Part shown: positions 33,541 to 43,094 of the stretch, piece by piece | How positions within the stretch are numbered: the stretch's first letter is position 1 | Layout of the letters: the number at the start of each line of letters is the position of its first letter | Origin: an uncultured Saprospiraceae bacterium | GTDB taxonomy: Bacteria; Bacteroidota; Bacteroidia; Chitinophagales; Saprospiraceae | Length of the DNA: 64,000 nt | Direction: 5' to 3' | NCBI GenBank assembly: GCA_938001865.1 | Contig: CALLAW010000011.1 | Coordinates: forward strand, 1 to 64,000 | Position numbers and translations under genes: made by a program | The notes under the pieces: generated by a model | Database searches by the model: none | What the model was told of the DNA's origin: nothing | What the model saw: only the letters and a program-made list of their open reading frames with translations

Positions 33541-34008
33541 ATGTTAATCTTATTAGACATAGATGGCGTAATGGTTCGGGCTAAATCTTGGGAGTCCCCC
33601 CAAGCCTTAGAGGATGGATTCTATGATTTCGACCAAAGGGCGGTTGATGCCTTAAATGCCATCATAGCTGGTAGTAATGCAAAGATTATATTGACTACAT
33701 CTCACAAGTATAGTTTTAGCATAGACCAATGGATTAACATATTTAAAAATCGTGGTGTCAATGTTTCTACCATTTATAGAATAGACAAAAACGATGACCA
33801 TAAAAATAGGCGTGAAGAAATAGCTAACTGGTTCTTCACCAGCAGCGATGTACAGGATTTCGTCATATTGGATGATGACAAATCTCTTAATGGTCTATCA
33901 CCAATATTAAAAGATAGATTGATACTTACCAGTGCAATGGTAGGTTTAACTAAGAATCATGTGAATGATGCTCTTAACATCTTAGCTACCCCATTAGAAC
34001 GAGTGTAA
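33541..34008 (+). CDS. HAD-family phosphatase-like protein (HAD_SAK_2 type)
   Basis: A 155-residue protein with the haloacid-dehalogenase motif I at its very start: LLDIDGVMV, with the nucleophile and acid/base Asp pair (D-x-D). Motif II (ILTTSHK, Thr/Ser) and the motif III/IV region (Lys/Arg near 100; DFVILDDDKS near 115-120) follow in order. The overall pattern W..P..LEDGFYDFDQRAVDALN matches the HAD domain known from Swiss-army-knife RNA repair proteins, usually there as part of larger proteins; here it is alone. It may remove phosphates from nucleic acid ends or nucleotides. Located 19 bases after the ParB-like gene. Confidence 0.7.
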   Translation: MLILLDIDGVMVRAKSWESPQALEDGFYDFDQRAVDALNAIIAGSNAKIILTTSHKYSFSIDQWINIFKNRGVNVSTIYRIDKNDDHKNRREEIANWFFTSSDVQDFVILDDDKSLNGLSPILKDRLILTSAMVGLTKNHVNDALNILATPLERV

Positions 34009-34047
34009 AATTCCCATTTTACTCTGAAAGAAGTTAATTAAAACCCA

Positions 34048-34091
34048 ATCAGTTTAAGTTGGATTATGGCTTGAATCCAACTTAAACTGAT
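34048..34091 (-). terminator. Long stem-loop, probable terminator for the 34197 gene
   Basis: Perfect 18-bp stem (34048-34065 with 34074-34091) and an 8-base loop. Read leftward the hairpin is followed by TGGGTTTTAATT. It lies 106 bases after the stop of the leftward gene at 34197 and 40 bases after the end of the rightward HAD gene, so it may serve both convergent transcripts. Confidence 0.6.
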
Positions 34092-34196
34092 GTTGCTGTT
34101 TGCTATTCTAAACCCGTGACTTGCAAAGATGTTTTGAAAACATAGAGTAAAACTATGCAAGCAGTGTCTCTCTAGTTAACTTATCTACTCAGATTA

Positions 34197-34835
34197 TCAC
34201 CACGGAATTTGACTTGATCTTTTCTCTAAAGTAAATCTCCGATCACCACTATAGCTGTACCAAGTCATGGAGCCATCTGGGTTGAGTGTATAGGTATTGC
34301 CTTTGTTATCTTTATATCTATACGTATCTATTCTTTCAAAATATTTCCAATCTCCTGATCTGAAAGTTATCTTAAATCCGTTACGATCTTCTATAATGTA
34401 AAGTTCTTTTCTCAATTCTAAATTGAACCAAGTACCTTCCAACTCTAGACCTCCAGAGTGACCTGTACTCTGATGTGGTCTGCAACTTGATCTATTATTC
34501 TGTCTTCTTGATTCTATGGCTCTAGATCGAGAGATCTTACGGAAACTTATTTTTCTCCAATTTTCAGAATATCGAATCTCTATGAAGTTATCGGATTCAA
34601 CCTTTACGACATTGCCATATCTATCTCGAAATTTGTTGCGAGATGCTCTGAAAAATCGCTGCCCATCTTCATAACTGGGATATACACCATAGACAAAGAG
34701 ATCTCCTCTATCATATCTGATGCTAATTTTTTTCTGATGTTGGTCATTGACCCATGTTCCTTCGAGTGATTGGCGAGCATTGACCATGAGACTTAATGCT
34801 ACCATCATTGCCGTGATAAGAATTGACTTTTTCAT
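34197..34835 (-). CDS. Secreted protein with two related domains, function unknown
   Basis: A 212-residue protein with a signal peptide (about 1-20, ending VNARQ). The mature part contains two similar beta-rich halves, the first starting LEGTWVNDQHQKKISI and the second LEGTWFNLELRKELYI; both continue with an (R/K)-x-(R/K)-D-x-x-G-N motif (FRDRYGN and YRYKDNKGN) and close with a charged strand and K-(R/S) end. They are joined by a basic, Ser/Gln-rich linker (SRRQNNRSSC). The halves look like an internal duplication of a lipocalin-like or CBM-like unit. I do not recognise a named family. Confidence 0.65.
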   Translation of the reverse strand: MKKSILITAMMVALSLMVNARQSLEGTWVNDQHQKKISIRYDRGDLFVYGVYPSYEDGQRFFRASRNKFRDRYGNVVKVESDNFIEIRYSENWRKISFRKISRSRAIESRRQNNRSSCRPHQSTGHSGGLELEGTWFNLELRKELYIIEDRNGFKITFRSGDWKYFERIDTYRYKDNKGNTYTLNPDGSMTWYSYSGDRRFTLEKRSSQIPW

Positions 34836-34984
34836 AATTTGTTGTTTTAGATGTGATTATTGATACTCTAAATTTCGATCATATGAATGTTAATTATTCT
34901 TTTGACAACGTTAACAACCGTTTAAAAAAAAGAGAACAGTTGTATTAGTTATGTAAACATCTCAGATTGTCATATATTTCGGTT

Positions 34985-37042
34985 ATGAATTTTGTATTCC
35001 GTATCGTGCTATTGGTTTGCTGTAGTATGTGTTTGAATTTGTCAGCACAATATGAAATACCAAGCCAACTCATCAATCAGATAGAATCCTATCTAGAGGA
35101 TCAAGGAGAACAAGAAATCAATATTGATGATCTCATCAGTCTATTCAAAGGGTATACCTCCTCTCCTATTGATCTCAATAGTGCAAGTTATGAGGATTTG
35201 ATCCAATTGCAACTTCTTGATGTATTCAAGATAAATGCATTCCTTGATTATAGAAAGACTTATGGTCCTTTGCTTCGTAAGGAAGAGCTTCAAGTAATTG
35301 ATGGTTGGACTCTCTCCGATGCCAAATTCTTAGCTTCGTTAAGTACTGTCAATAATGAAGACACATATCAACTATCACCTCTCCAGATGGCAGTAGATGG
35401 AAAACACGAACTTTACCTAAAGTGGAAAAAAGTCCTCTCTCAACAGCGTGGTTATGATCCAGAGAGTACTTCTCAATATCTTGGTGACAATAATGCTCTA
35501 AGCGTCAGATATCGGTACAATTATGAAAACAAGCTCAAGTATGGAGTAATCCTAGAGAAAGATGCAGGTGAACAGTTTTTTAGGGGCAATAATAAGCAAG
35601 GATTTGACTATTTTACTGCTCATTTTTACATGAAAGACTACTCGAGATTGCTCAAAGATCTAGCGATTGGAGATTACACTATTAGCATGGGTCAAGGTCT
35701 CATCTCTCACAATGATTTCGGTGCAGGTAAGAGTGCATGGGTTACAGACATCAAGCTAGGAGGTAGACCCATCAAGGCTTATAATTCAGTAGCAGAAAAC
35801 TTCTATAATAGAGGTGTTGCGGCAAGACTACAGTTGACAGATCAGTTAGAGGTTACGCTTTTTGGGTCATATGTTGAGAAGGATGGTAATATCCAGATAG
35901 ATACGTCTGATATTAATGATCCAGATGTGAGATTTAGTTCGTTTCTGGCATCTGGGTTTCACAGGACTGAGAGTGAAATAGAAAATAAAGACGCTGTGCA
36001 AGAGACCAAATATGGTGGTATCGTGAAGTATGGTGGTAGCAATTGGTATGTCGCCGCCAATGTACAACATCAATCCTACAGTGCTCCAATAGAGTCAAGT
36101 ACACAACTTTATAATCTCTATAGATTTGCAGGAGATCGTCTCACTAACACATCGATAGATTATAGCTATAGATATCGCAATCTCAGCTTTTTTGGTGAAG
36201 TAGCACACTCATTTCCAGGAGGGATGGCACAGTTACATGGGTTACTCCTCGGTCTAGATCGACATGTCTCATTAGCCCTACTCTACCGTGATTATAGTCC
36301 GGAGTATAATGCCATCCTCCCCAACGCATTTGGCGAAAGCGCTAGTGTCAAGAACGAAAAAGGAATGTATCTAGGATTGGAAGCATCGCCAACCAATCGC
36401 TGGAAGATTAGGCTGTATGCAGATGTCTGGCAGAATCCTTGGTTAAGATTCTCAGTAGATGCCCCAGCAGTTGGACGAGAGTATCTAGCAAGAGTAGACT
36501 ACACGATCAAGAGAAAGCTCAATGTCTATCTCCAATACTTCAATGAATCAAAGTCAATCAACTTCTCTGAAAATATTGGCAAAATAGATGCCCCACAATT
36601 ACAAAATCGACAAAGAATAAGATTCCATATCAGCCAGAAACTCAACAAAACATTAGAGCTAAGGACTAGGACAGAGTTTTCTATCTTTAATCAAGCTGAA
36701 GAATCGCGGGGATTTGTGATTATGCAGGATGTAATCTACAAGCCTATTGGATTTCCATTATCATTTACTTCTAGGATAGCCCTGTTTGATACTGATGACT
36801 TTAATAGTCGAATCTATGCCTACGAGAATGATATCCTCTACGAGTTCTATATCCCTGCATACTTCTATCAGGGGATGCGATATTACATAAATCTAAGATG
36901 GAAAGCGACTCGAAATATTACAGCAGAAATGAGGTATGCACATACAAGATATACCAATAGAAATGAGATAGGAAGTGGGTTAGATCTGATCTCTGGGAAT
37001 ACCCGCAATGATATTAAAGCACAGATTCGCTTCACATTTTAG
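34985..37042 (+). CDS. Helix-hairpin-helix domain outer-membrane protein
   Basis: A 685-residue exported protein. I chose the ATG at 34985, which opens the signal peptide (NFVFRIVLLVCCSMCLNLSAQ), over a TTG 18 bases upstream. A ComEA-like helix-hairpin-helix unit follows (about 55-110: PIDLNSASYEDLIQLQLLDV, KINAFLDYRKTYGPLL). The remaining ~550 residues show the alternating pattern of an outer-membrane beta-barrel, ending in a barrel-type strand IKAQIRFTF with terminal Phe. Such HhH-barrel proteins are common in Bacteroidota and might handle DNA at the outer membrane, but this has not been shown. The gene is followed 116 bases later by a DEAD-box helicase. Confidence 0.82.
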   Translation: MNFVFRIVLLVCCSMCLNLSAQYEIPSQLINQIESYLEDQGEQEINIDDLISLFKGYTSSPIDLNSASYEDLIQLQLLDVFKINAFLDYRKTYGPLLRKEELQVIDGWTLSDAKFLASLSTVNNEDTYQLSPLQMAVDGKHELYLKWKKVLSQQRGYDPESTSQYLGDNNALSVRYRYNYENKLKYGVILEKDAGEQFFRGNNKQGFDYFTAHFYMKDYSRLLKDLAIGDYTISMGQGLISHNDFGAGKSAWVTDIKLGGRPIKAYNSVAENFYNRGVAARLQLTDQLEVTLFGSYVEKDGNIQIDTSDINDPDVRFSSFLASGFHRTESEIENKDAVQETKYGGIVKYGGSNWYVAANVQHQSYSAPIESSTQLYNLYRFAGDRLTNTSIDYSYRYRNLSFFGEVAHSFPGGMAQLHGLLLGLDRHVSLALLYRDYSPEYNAILPNAFGESASVKNEKGMYLGLEASPTNRWKIRLYADVWQNPWLRFSVDAPAVGREYLARVDYTIKRKLNVYLQYFNESKSINFSENIGKIDAPQLQNRQRIRFHISQKLNKTLELRTRTEFSIFNQAEESRGFVIMQDVIYKPIGFPLSFTSRIALFDTDDFNSRIYAYENDILYEFYIPAYFYQGMRYYINLRWKATRNITAEMRYAHTRYTNRNEIGSGLDLISGNTRNDIKAQIRFTF

Positions 37043-37116
37043 ATCTTCTCTGGTCTAGCCAAATGATGTTTATTCAGAGACTGTGAAGATAAACCTATGA
37101 CACTGAATATTTTGAA

Positions 37117-37124
37117 TACCTTTG
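37117..37124 (+). promoter_or_regulatory. -7 promoter box before the DEAD-box helicase gene
   Basis: TACCTTTG matches TAnnTTTG and would start an mRNA with a leader of about 28 bases before the TTG start at 37159. A -33 TTG at the right distance is not seen. Confidence 0.45.
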
Positions 37125-37158
37125 TGGGACATAAAGTATTTCTTAAAATTCATTTCCT

Positions 37159-38682
37159 TTGACGACATTTAAGCAACTTGGACTCTCGGAGTCGATATTA
37201 AAAGTATTGACAGAGTTAGGATTCGAGTCTCCAACAGCAATCCAAGAAGAGGCAATTCCACAATTACTCTCTGGATTCCAAGATATGATTGGACTAGCGC
37301 AGACTGGTACAGGTAAGACTGCTGCCTTTGGACTGCCTCTCCTTGACAAAATCAACCCTTCAGATCCAGCAACTCAAGGACTGATCTTAGCACCTACTCG
37401 GGAGCTTGGTAAGCAGATCGCAGAGCAACTAGCTATCTTCAGTAAGTATATGGATAAGGTCAATGTCCTTGCTGTATATGGTGGTGCACCGATCATGAAC
37501 CAAATCAAGGCACTCCGCAAGCCACAGCAGATTATCATTGCTACGCCAGGGAGATTGATAGATCTAATCAATCGTAAGGCTGTCAAGCTCGGAGAGCTTA
37601 AGTATCTTGTACTTGATGAGGCGGATGAGATGCTCAATATGGGATTCAAAGAAGACTTAGATACGATCCTTGGATACACTCCTCAGGAAAAGTTAACTTG
37701 GCTATTCTCAGCAACGATGCCGAGGCAGATCAAGTCAATCGTAGATAGATATATGGATGATCCGATCGAGGTCAAAGTCAACACTAAGAACGAAGTGAAT
37801 GCCAATATCGAACACCTCTACACAATAGTAAGTCGAGCTAACAAGACCGAAGCTCTTACTCGGTTTTTGGATATGGATGAGGGGATGCGTGGAGTTGTAT
37901 TCTGTAGGACAAGACGAGACACCCAAGACCTTGCTGAGCATCTGATGAAGCGTGGCTACCTTGCAGATGCATTGCATGGAGATCTCTCTCAAGCTCAGCG
38001 TGATAGAGTGATGGGAAGATTCAAGAAGCATGCACTCCAAGTACTTATAGCTACTGATGTCGCTGCTAGAGGAATAGATGTCAATGACTTGACACATGTC
38101 TTCCACTTTACACTTCCTGATGAGACAGCTTACTATACGCATAGAAGTGGCCGTACAGCTAGAGCAGGTAAGAAAGGTACGTCTATTTCATTTGTCAATG
38201 GACGAGAGAGTTATCGGATCAAGAGATTAGAAAGAGAGCTAAATATCGATATGGGCCAAGTCAAAGTGCCTAATACCTCTGACATCAAAACAGTAAGGAT
38301 AAAAGCTTGGACACAAAAAGTAAATGATGTTGCCACCGACGGGATAGAAGACTCTCCCCTCTCGCAGATGACCAAACAAGAATTTAGTGAACTCTCCAAG
38401 GATGACTTAATCAATAAGCTGATTGCGATCAAGCTTAAAGATCTCAACCTGGATAATGCTGGTGAGCTCAATGAATTTTCAGCATCACAGAGTGGTAGAG
38501 GTCGTGATAGAGATGATGATCGAAGATCATCTAGTGGTCGAAGGAATAAATCAAGATTTAGAGGAGGCAAACGAGGGAGTAGAGGTGGCGATAGATTTAA
38601 AGACTCTGGCTCTGGCGGAGGACGATCTAGAAGAAAACCAAAGGATAAAGCAGGAAAGAAGAAAAAGTATTTTTCTAAGTAA
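37159..38682 (+). CDS. DEAD-box RNA helicase with RGG-rich tail
   Basis: ATP-dependent RNA helicase of 507 residues, similar to cold-shock and ribosome-assembly helicases (DeaD/RhlE type). All core motifs are present: Walker A AQTGTGKT (about 47-54), PTREL, the DEAD box (DEADEML), SAT (FSATMPR), then FCRTRRDTQDLAEHL, DVAARGIDV and HRSGRTARAG. The last ~60 residues are Arg/Gly/Ser-rich with RGG repeats, typical for RNA binding. The start is TTG, followed by TTFKQLGLSE, the usual beginning of the family. A bidirectional-looking terminator follows at 38813. Confidence 0.95.
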   Translation: MTTFKQLGLSESILKVLTELGFESPTAIQEEAIPQLLSGFQDMIGLAQTGTGKTAAFGLPLLDKINPSDPATQGLILAPTRELGKQIAEQLAIFSKYMDKVNVLAVYGGAPIMNQIKALRKPQQIIIATPGRLIDLINRKAVKLGELKYLVLDEADEMLNMGFKEDLDTILGYTPQEKLTWLFSATMPRQIKSIVDRYMDDPIEVKVNTKNEVNANIEHLYTIVSRANKTEALTRFLDMDEGMRGVVFCRTRRDTQDLAEHLMKRGYLADALHGDLSQAQRDRVMGRFKKHALQVLIATDVAARGIDVNDLTHVFHFTLPDETAYYTHRSGRTARAGKKGTSISFVNGRESYRIKRLERELNIDMGQVKVPNTSDIKTVRIKAWTQKVNDVATDGIEDSPLSQMTKQEFSELSKDDLINKLIAIKLKDLNLDNAGELNEFSASQSGRGRDRDDDRRSSSGRRNKSRFRGGKRGSRGGDRFKDSGSGGGRSRRKPKDKAGKKKKYFSK

Positions 38683-38812
38683 TCATTCTTTGAAGATATC
38701 TACCCTACTCTTTTCGTAACTATCCGACATATTGGAGATACACTCTATGAGTGTGACTACCTAGAGAGAGCTCTCTAAGTTCTTGATCTCCCTACATACT
38801 CTAATTATAAAG

Positions 38813-38857
38813 AAAAAGGGGAAGAAAGCGATATGCTTTCTTCCCTTCCCCTTTTTA
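38813..38857. terminator. Terminator between convergent helicase and nrdA genes
   Basis: Left arm AAAAAGGGGAAGAAAGC pairs with GCTTTCTTCCC-TT-CCCCTTTTT; the right arm has a 5-base surplus that forms a bulge. The loop is GATAT. A-rich on the left and T-rich on the right, so it can end transcripts arriving from both sides. Confidence 0.8.
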
Positions 38858-38878
38858 CGTCGTCATCTTTATTAGACT

Positions 38879-41257
38879 TTAGCTCCCACATGAGAGACAT
38901 CCATCTTCCATTGAGCAAGTTTCTCCTTCTGCGGCTTCTAAGTCCATGACTTCTGCACCTTGAGTTTGATTATTAAATTTGTTTTGGTGCTTAGAATTCA
39001 ATGTAAACTTAATTGCTTCGGCAGCTGCAGTACTTCTCAGGTAGTACATACCAGTTTTTAACCCAGCCTTCCAAGCATAGAAGTGCATACTAGAGAGTTT
39101 TTTGAAGTTAGGATCTTTAACGAAGAGATTAAGACTCTGACTTTGACAGATATATGCTCCTCTATCAGCTGCCATGTCTATAATAACTTTTTGGCTAAGT
39201 TCCCAGACACCTTTGTAAAGTGACTTGATATCTGCTGGAATTTCTTCAATATTCTGTACGCTTCCGTTTGCGGCCATTACTCGTTCTCTCATATCATTGT
39301 TCCATAGACCAAGGCTTACGAGATCTTTGAGTAGATGCTTATTGACTACGATATACTCGCCAGAGAGTGTTCTACGTGTATAGATATTAGTAGTGTAAGG
39401 TTCAAAGCATTCATTGTTACCTAGTATCTGAGATGTAGATGCAGTTGGCATCGGAGCTAGTAATAAGCTATTCCTCATTCCATCCTTCTTGATATTTGCT
39501 TTGAGAGTCTTCCAATCCCATCTATCACTTGGCGTGACATTCCACATATCATATTGGAGGATTCCTTTACTCGCTGGACTTCCTTTGTAGCTTTCGTAAC
39601 TTCCATCTTTAGCCGCTAGAGCATTGGACTCAGTCACTGCTGCGAAGTAGATAGTCTCGAAGATATCTTTATTGAGCTGTCTAGCTTCCAGACTATCGAA
39701 TGGTTGTCTCATCAAGATAAAGGCATCTGCTAATCCTTGGACACCAATCCCTATCGGCCGATGTCTCATATTGCTATTCTTAGCCTCTATTACCGGATAG
39801 TAATTAATATCAATAACCTTATTGAGATTACGTGTAATGACTCGGGTAATCTCATAGAGCTTTTGATGGTCAAATTCTTTAGTCTCAGCGTTGACAAACT
39901 TAGGCAATGAGATAGATGCAAGATTACATACTGCAACTTCGTCTTTGGATGTATACTCCATTATCTCAGTACAGAGATTAGATGATCTGATTGTTCCAAG
40001 ATTCTTTTGATTGGATTTCTCGTTGGCTGCATCTTTGTAGAGTATATAAGGTGTCCCAGTTTCTATCTGTGACTCCAATACGGCAAACCAAAGATCTCTT
40101 GCTTTGATAGACTTCCTCCCTCTGCCTTCAGCTTCATATTTCTCATAGAGTTCTACAAATTTGTCACCATAGACATCAAAGAGACCTGGAGCTTCGTTAG
40201 GGCAAAATAGCGTCCATTGGCCATCTTCTTCTACCCTCTTCATGAAGAGATCAGGCATCCACATAGCGTAGAAGAGATCCCTAGCTCGCATTTCTTCCTT
40301 ACCATGATTCTTCTTCAAGTCTAAGAAGTCATAGATGTCAGCATGCCATGGTTCGAGATAGACCGCAAAGGCACCTTTACGCTTACCCCCTCCTTGATCG
40401 ACATATCTTGCAGTATCATTGAATACTTTGAGCATAGGTACGATACCGTTAGATGTCCCTCCTGTGCCTTTGATATATGATCCCTTAGCTCTAATATTAT
40501 GTATAGATAGTCCGATTCCACCGGCTGATTGTGAGATTTTAGCACATCTTGTCAGTGTTTCGAAGATACCAGTGATGCTATCATCAGTTGCTGAGAGCAA
40601 AAAACAAGATGACAACTGAGGCTTAGGAGTCCCTGCATTAAATAATGTTGGTGTCGCATGCACAAACCATTTCTCCGACATCAGATTATATGTTTCGATT
40701 GCTGAAGCGATATCATCGCCGTGGATACCTACGGATGCTCTCATGAGCAAATGCTGTGGTCTCTCTACAATTTTGTTATCAGCTTTGAGGAGGTATGATC
40801 TCTCTAGAGTCTTGAATCCAAAATAATCAAAGTTATAATCACGATCATAAATTATGGCAGCATCAAGGCTTTCTCCATACTTCCTAATGATAGCCATAGT
40901 TTCATCACCAATGAGTCCGGCTTTTTCTCCAGTCTTCGGATCTATATAGTTGTAGAGAATTTCCATCGAAGCTTCAAATGATTTCTCAGTTTGCTTATGG
41001 AGGTTAGATATTGCAATCCTAGCTGCTAACAACGCATAGTCAGGGTGTTGCGATGCCATAGAAGCAGCTGTCTCTGCAGCTAGATTATCCAATTGATGAG
41101 TTGTCACACCATCAAATAATCCTTCGATTACTTTCTTAGTAATAGCGATATAGTCTACGAATTCTGTGTTTAGACCATAACACAGTTTCTTAATTCTTGC
41201 AGTGATTTTGTCGAAGATCACGTCTTGGCGCTTGCCATTTCTCTTTACTACTTGCAT
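38879..41257 (-). CDS. nrdA: Ribonucleoside-diphosphate reductase, alpha subunit
   Basis: Large subunit of class I ribonucleotide reductase, which makes deoxyribonucleotides aerobically. The 792-residue protein has an ATP-cone at the N-terminus ([20 protein letters not shown]), the first active-site Cys in LSSCFLL, the catalytic N-L-C-T-E motif (NLCTEI), the second redox Cys in [11 protein letters not shown], the radical-transfer tyrosine pair in GMYYLRST, and a C-terminal thiol pair in EDGCLSCGS that is reduced by thioredoxin/glutaredoxin. It lies downstream of nrdB in the same direction with 194 bases between them, an order reverse to that in E. coli. Confidence 0.96.
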   Translation of the reverse strand: MQVVKRNGKRQDVIFDKITARIKKLCYGLNTEFVDYIAITKKVIEGLFDGVTTHQLDNLAAETAASMASQHPDYALLAARIAISNLHKQTEKSFEASMEILYNYIDPKTGEKAGLIGDETMAIIRKYGESLDAAIIYDRDYNFDYFGFKTLERSYLLKADNKIVERPQHLLMRASVGIHGDDIASAIETYNLMSEKWFVHATPTLFNAGTPKPQLSSCFLLSATDDSITGIFETLTRCAKISQSAGGIGLSIHNIRAKGSYIKGTGGTSNGIVPMLKVFNDTARYVDQGGGKRKGAFAVYLEPWHADIYDFLDLKKNHGKEEMRARDLFYAMWMPDLFMKRVEEDGQWTLFCPNEAPGLFDVYGDKFVELYEKYEAEGRGRKSIKARDLWFAVLESQIETGTPYILYKDAANEKSNQKNLGTIRSSNLCTEIMEYTSKDEVAVCNLASISLPKFVNAETKEFDHQKLYEITRVITRNLNKVIDINYYPVIEAKNSNMRHRPIGIGVQGLADAFILMRQPFDSLEARQLNKDIFETIYFAAVTESNALAAKDGSYESYKGSPASKGILQYDMWNVTPSDRWDWKTLKANIKKDGMRNSLLLAPMPTASTSQILGNNECFEPYTTNIYTRRTLSGEYIVVNKHLLKDLVSLGLWNNDMRERVMAANGSVQNIEEIPADIKSLYKGVWELSQKVIIDMAADRGAYICQSQSLNLFVKDPNFKKLSSMHFYAWKAGLKTGMYYLRSTAAAEAIKFTLNSKHQNKFNNQTQGAEVMDLEAAEGETCSMEDGCLSCGS

Positions 41258-41451
41258 AATTGTTGGTAATTAATAGTTTAGTTAGAACTTTAATATGATT
41301 AAGGTTCAGGGTCTCCTATTTCTCAGATAGCATGAAGTATCTTGCTAGCAAAAAATAGTAGTTGGTTTTTTAAAAAAAAGTACGGTTTTGGGGTAGTGTA
41401 GGTTTCTTAGATTAAGCTTCTGATTATGGTTCTAGTGAATAAGACCCATTG

Positions 41452-42429
41452 TTAAAAATCAGCGTCCAGCTCGAATGTCTGTTCATCCTTACTCGTACCT
41501 ACTCCGGCTTTTCGATAATCTCCCACTCGTTTTTCAAAGAAATTAGTTTTTCCTTGAAGGGAGATAAGATCCATCCAAGGGAATGGATTCTCTACATTAT
41601 AGACTTTTGGATTACCCAAGGCGTCTAGGAGCCTATCTGCTACGAATTCGATATACTGACACATCAGTACTTCATTCATTCCAATGAGTTTTACTGGGAG
41701 TGCATCACTTACAAATTCTTTTTCAATCTCGACAGCATTTGTGATCATGTCATTTATCACTTTTTTATCGAGTTTGTTCTGTATATGACTATTGTACAGT
41801 AGGCATGCGAAATCACAGTGCATTCCTTCGTCTCTTGAGATCAGTTCATTAGAGAATGTCAATCCTGGCATCAGACCTCTCTTCTTCAACCAGAAGATAC
41901 TACAGAATGATCCAGAGAAGAATATGCCTTCAACTGCTGCAAATGCGATAAGTCTTTCTGCGAAATTTCCTTCATCAATCCATCTCAATGCCCAATCTGC
42001 TTTCTTAGCAACACAAGGCATGTTTTCAATCGCATTAAATAAGTAGTCCTTTTCTTTGGTGTCTTGGATATAAGTATCTATGAGTAGTGAGTAAGTCTCT
42101 GAGTGGATGTTTTCCATCATAATCTGGAAACCATAAAAGAACTTCGCCTCAGTATATTGGACTTCTCTTACCATGTTCTCAGCTAAGTTCTCATTGACGA
42201 TACCATCACTAGCTGCAAAAAATGCCAACACATGCTTAAGGAAATGCCTCTCATCATCACTCAACTTGTTTTCCCAGTCGACGATATCTTGGTGTAAGTC
42301 TATCTCTTCTGCAGTCCAAAACGAAGCTTCAGATTTCTTGTAAAAGTTCCAAATATCATCGTGTTCAATAGGAAAGAGTACAAAGCGATTAGGATTATCC
42401 TTAAGTAATGGTTCTATGTTTGTTGGCAT
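41452..42429 (-). CDS. nrdB: Ribonucleoside-diphosphate reductase, beta subunit
   Basis: Small subunit of class I ribonucleotide reductase, which holds the metal-radical cofactor. The 325-residue protein has the expected ligands: D75, E106 and H109 (E-x-x-H in MENIHSE), later Glu in [10 protein letters not shown] and the E-x-x-H pair in DEGMHCDF. Tyr113, four residues after H109, corresponds to the radical tyrosine, so this is a tyrosyl-radical type enzyme. It is transcribed before nrdA; 194 bases separate the genes. Upstream are a leftward -7 box, a short palindrome and two DnaA boxes. Confidence 0.96.
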   Translation of the reverse strand: MPTNIEPLLKDNPNRFVLFPIEHDDIWNFYKKSEASFWTAEEIDLHQDIVDWENKLSDDERHFLKHVLAFFAASDGIVNENLAENMVREVQYTEAKFFYGFQIMMENIHSETYSLLIDTYIQDTKEKDYLFNAIENMPCVAKKADWALRWIDEGNFAERLIAFAAVEGIFFSGSFCSIFWLKKRGLMPGLTFSNELISRDEGMHCDFACLLYNSHIQNKLDKKVINDMITNAVEIEKEFVSDALPVKLIGMNEVLMCQYIEFVADRLLDALGNPKVYNVENPFPWMDLISLQGKTNFFEKRVGDYRKAGVGTSKDEQTFELDADF

Positions 42430-42471
42430 CTGATTAATTAGTTGATCTTGTTGGTAAATTTATTGGGGTTA

Positions 42472-42479
42472 CAAATGTA
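42472..42479 (-). promoter_or_regulatory. -7 promoter box for nrdB
   Basis: Read leftward the sequence is TACATTTG, matching TAnnTTTG, and it would give a leader of about 35 bases before the nrdB ATG at 42429. A TTG-like -33 element at the usual distance is not evident. Confidence 0.5.
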
Positions 42480-42534
42480 TTACTTCATTTCATATATATT
42501 TTAATCCAATGAGTACTATTTCTATATATAAATT

Positions 42535-42548
42535 TTACACAAGTGTAA
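42535..42548. promoter_or_regulatory. Short palindrome upstream of nrdB
   Basis: TTACAC-AA-GTGTAA, a 6-bp inverted repeat with a 2-base centre, sits about 55 bases upstream of the predicted nrdB -7 box. It could be a repressor or activator site. It does not show the paired 16-bp NrdR boxes usual before nrd genes. Confidence 0.4.
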
Positions 42549-42671
42549 CTGATTCTATTTCAAAAGATATAGTGAAACATATGTAACTATATCATCATGA
42601 GTATGTCTCCGTAGCCGTTGCTCAAAGTAGAATACAAATTAAATGAATATAATTTTTAATATGTTTTTTCT

Positions 42672-42691
42672 TTATCAACAGCTGTGGATAA
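42672..42691. promoter_or_regulatory. Two convergent DnaA boxes
   Basis: TTATCAACA (42672-42680, one base away from the TTATCCACA consensus) and TGTGGATAA (42683-42691, a perfect consensus box on the opposite strand) face each other with two bases between them. DnaA is known to act on nrdAB expression in E. coli through such boxes upstream of the promoter. Here they lie about 195 bases upstream of the likely nrdB promoter and about 405 bases before the RRM gene. Confidence 0.65.
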
Positions 42692-43094
42692 CTCTCAGTG
42701 TATCTTTTTAGCACAAATGCTCTTTTGCGATTCATAGAATTCTCTAACATATTACAAATGAATACCTTATGTCATTGTGCAGTTGCTTGCCACACTTTTT
42801 TTATTGAAATTTAAATCATATTAAAATTATTGTAAATGTGTTATTTCTAGTGTTTTGAATTCACTCTGATTGAATATTTCAAAAATAATTGACGGTGTAA
42901 ATGGTATCGTTAAGTATCAACACGAAGCACAGAAATAAGATAAGGGAAGTTGTCACTCTATAAGATATTGAATTTTATCAAAATATAATATCTGATATGG
43001 AACTATTGAGGCACAATAATCGTACATTCGTATAGGAAGCGGTTGGAATCAGTTCTCCTCCTCTTCATTTTTATTATTTTTTAAATTATTTTTT

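Larger units (their letters stand above)
42430..43094. other. 665-base AT-rich region between nrdB and the RRM gene
   Basis: No gene is seen. It separates the divergent nrdB and RNA-binding-protein genes and must contain both promoters. Elements found: leftward -7 box (42472-42479), palindrome TTACAC-AA-GTGTAA (42535-42548), and two DnaA boxes facing each other (42672-42691). The stretch 42692-43094 shows nothing further that I can define; it may hold a long leader of the RRM gene. Confidence 0.6.

Noticed and set aside
42430-43094. Replication origin at the DnaA boxes
   Set aside because: Only two boxes are visible, with no cluster, no clear unwinding element and no dnaA, dnaN or other origin-linked gene nearby; a regulatory site for nrdBA is simpler.
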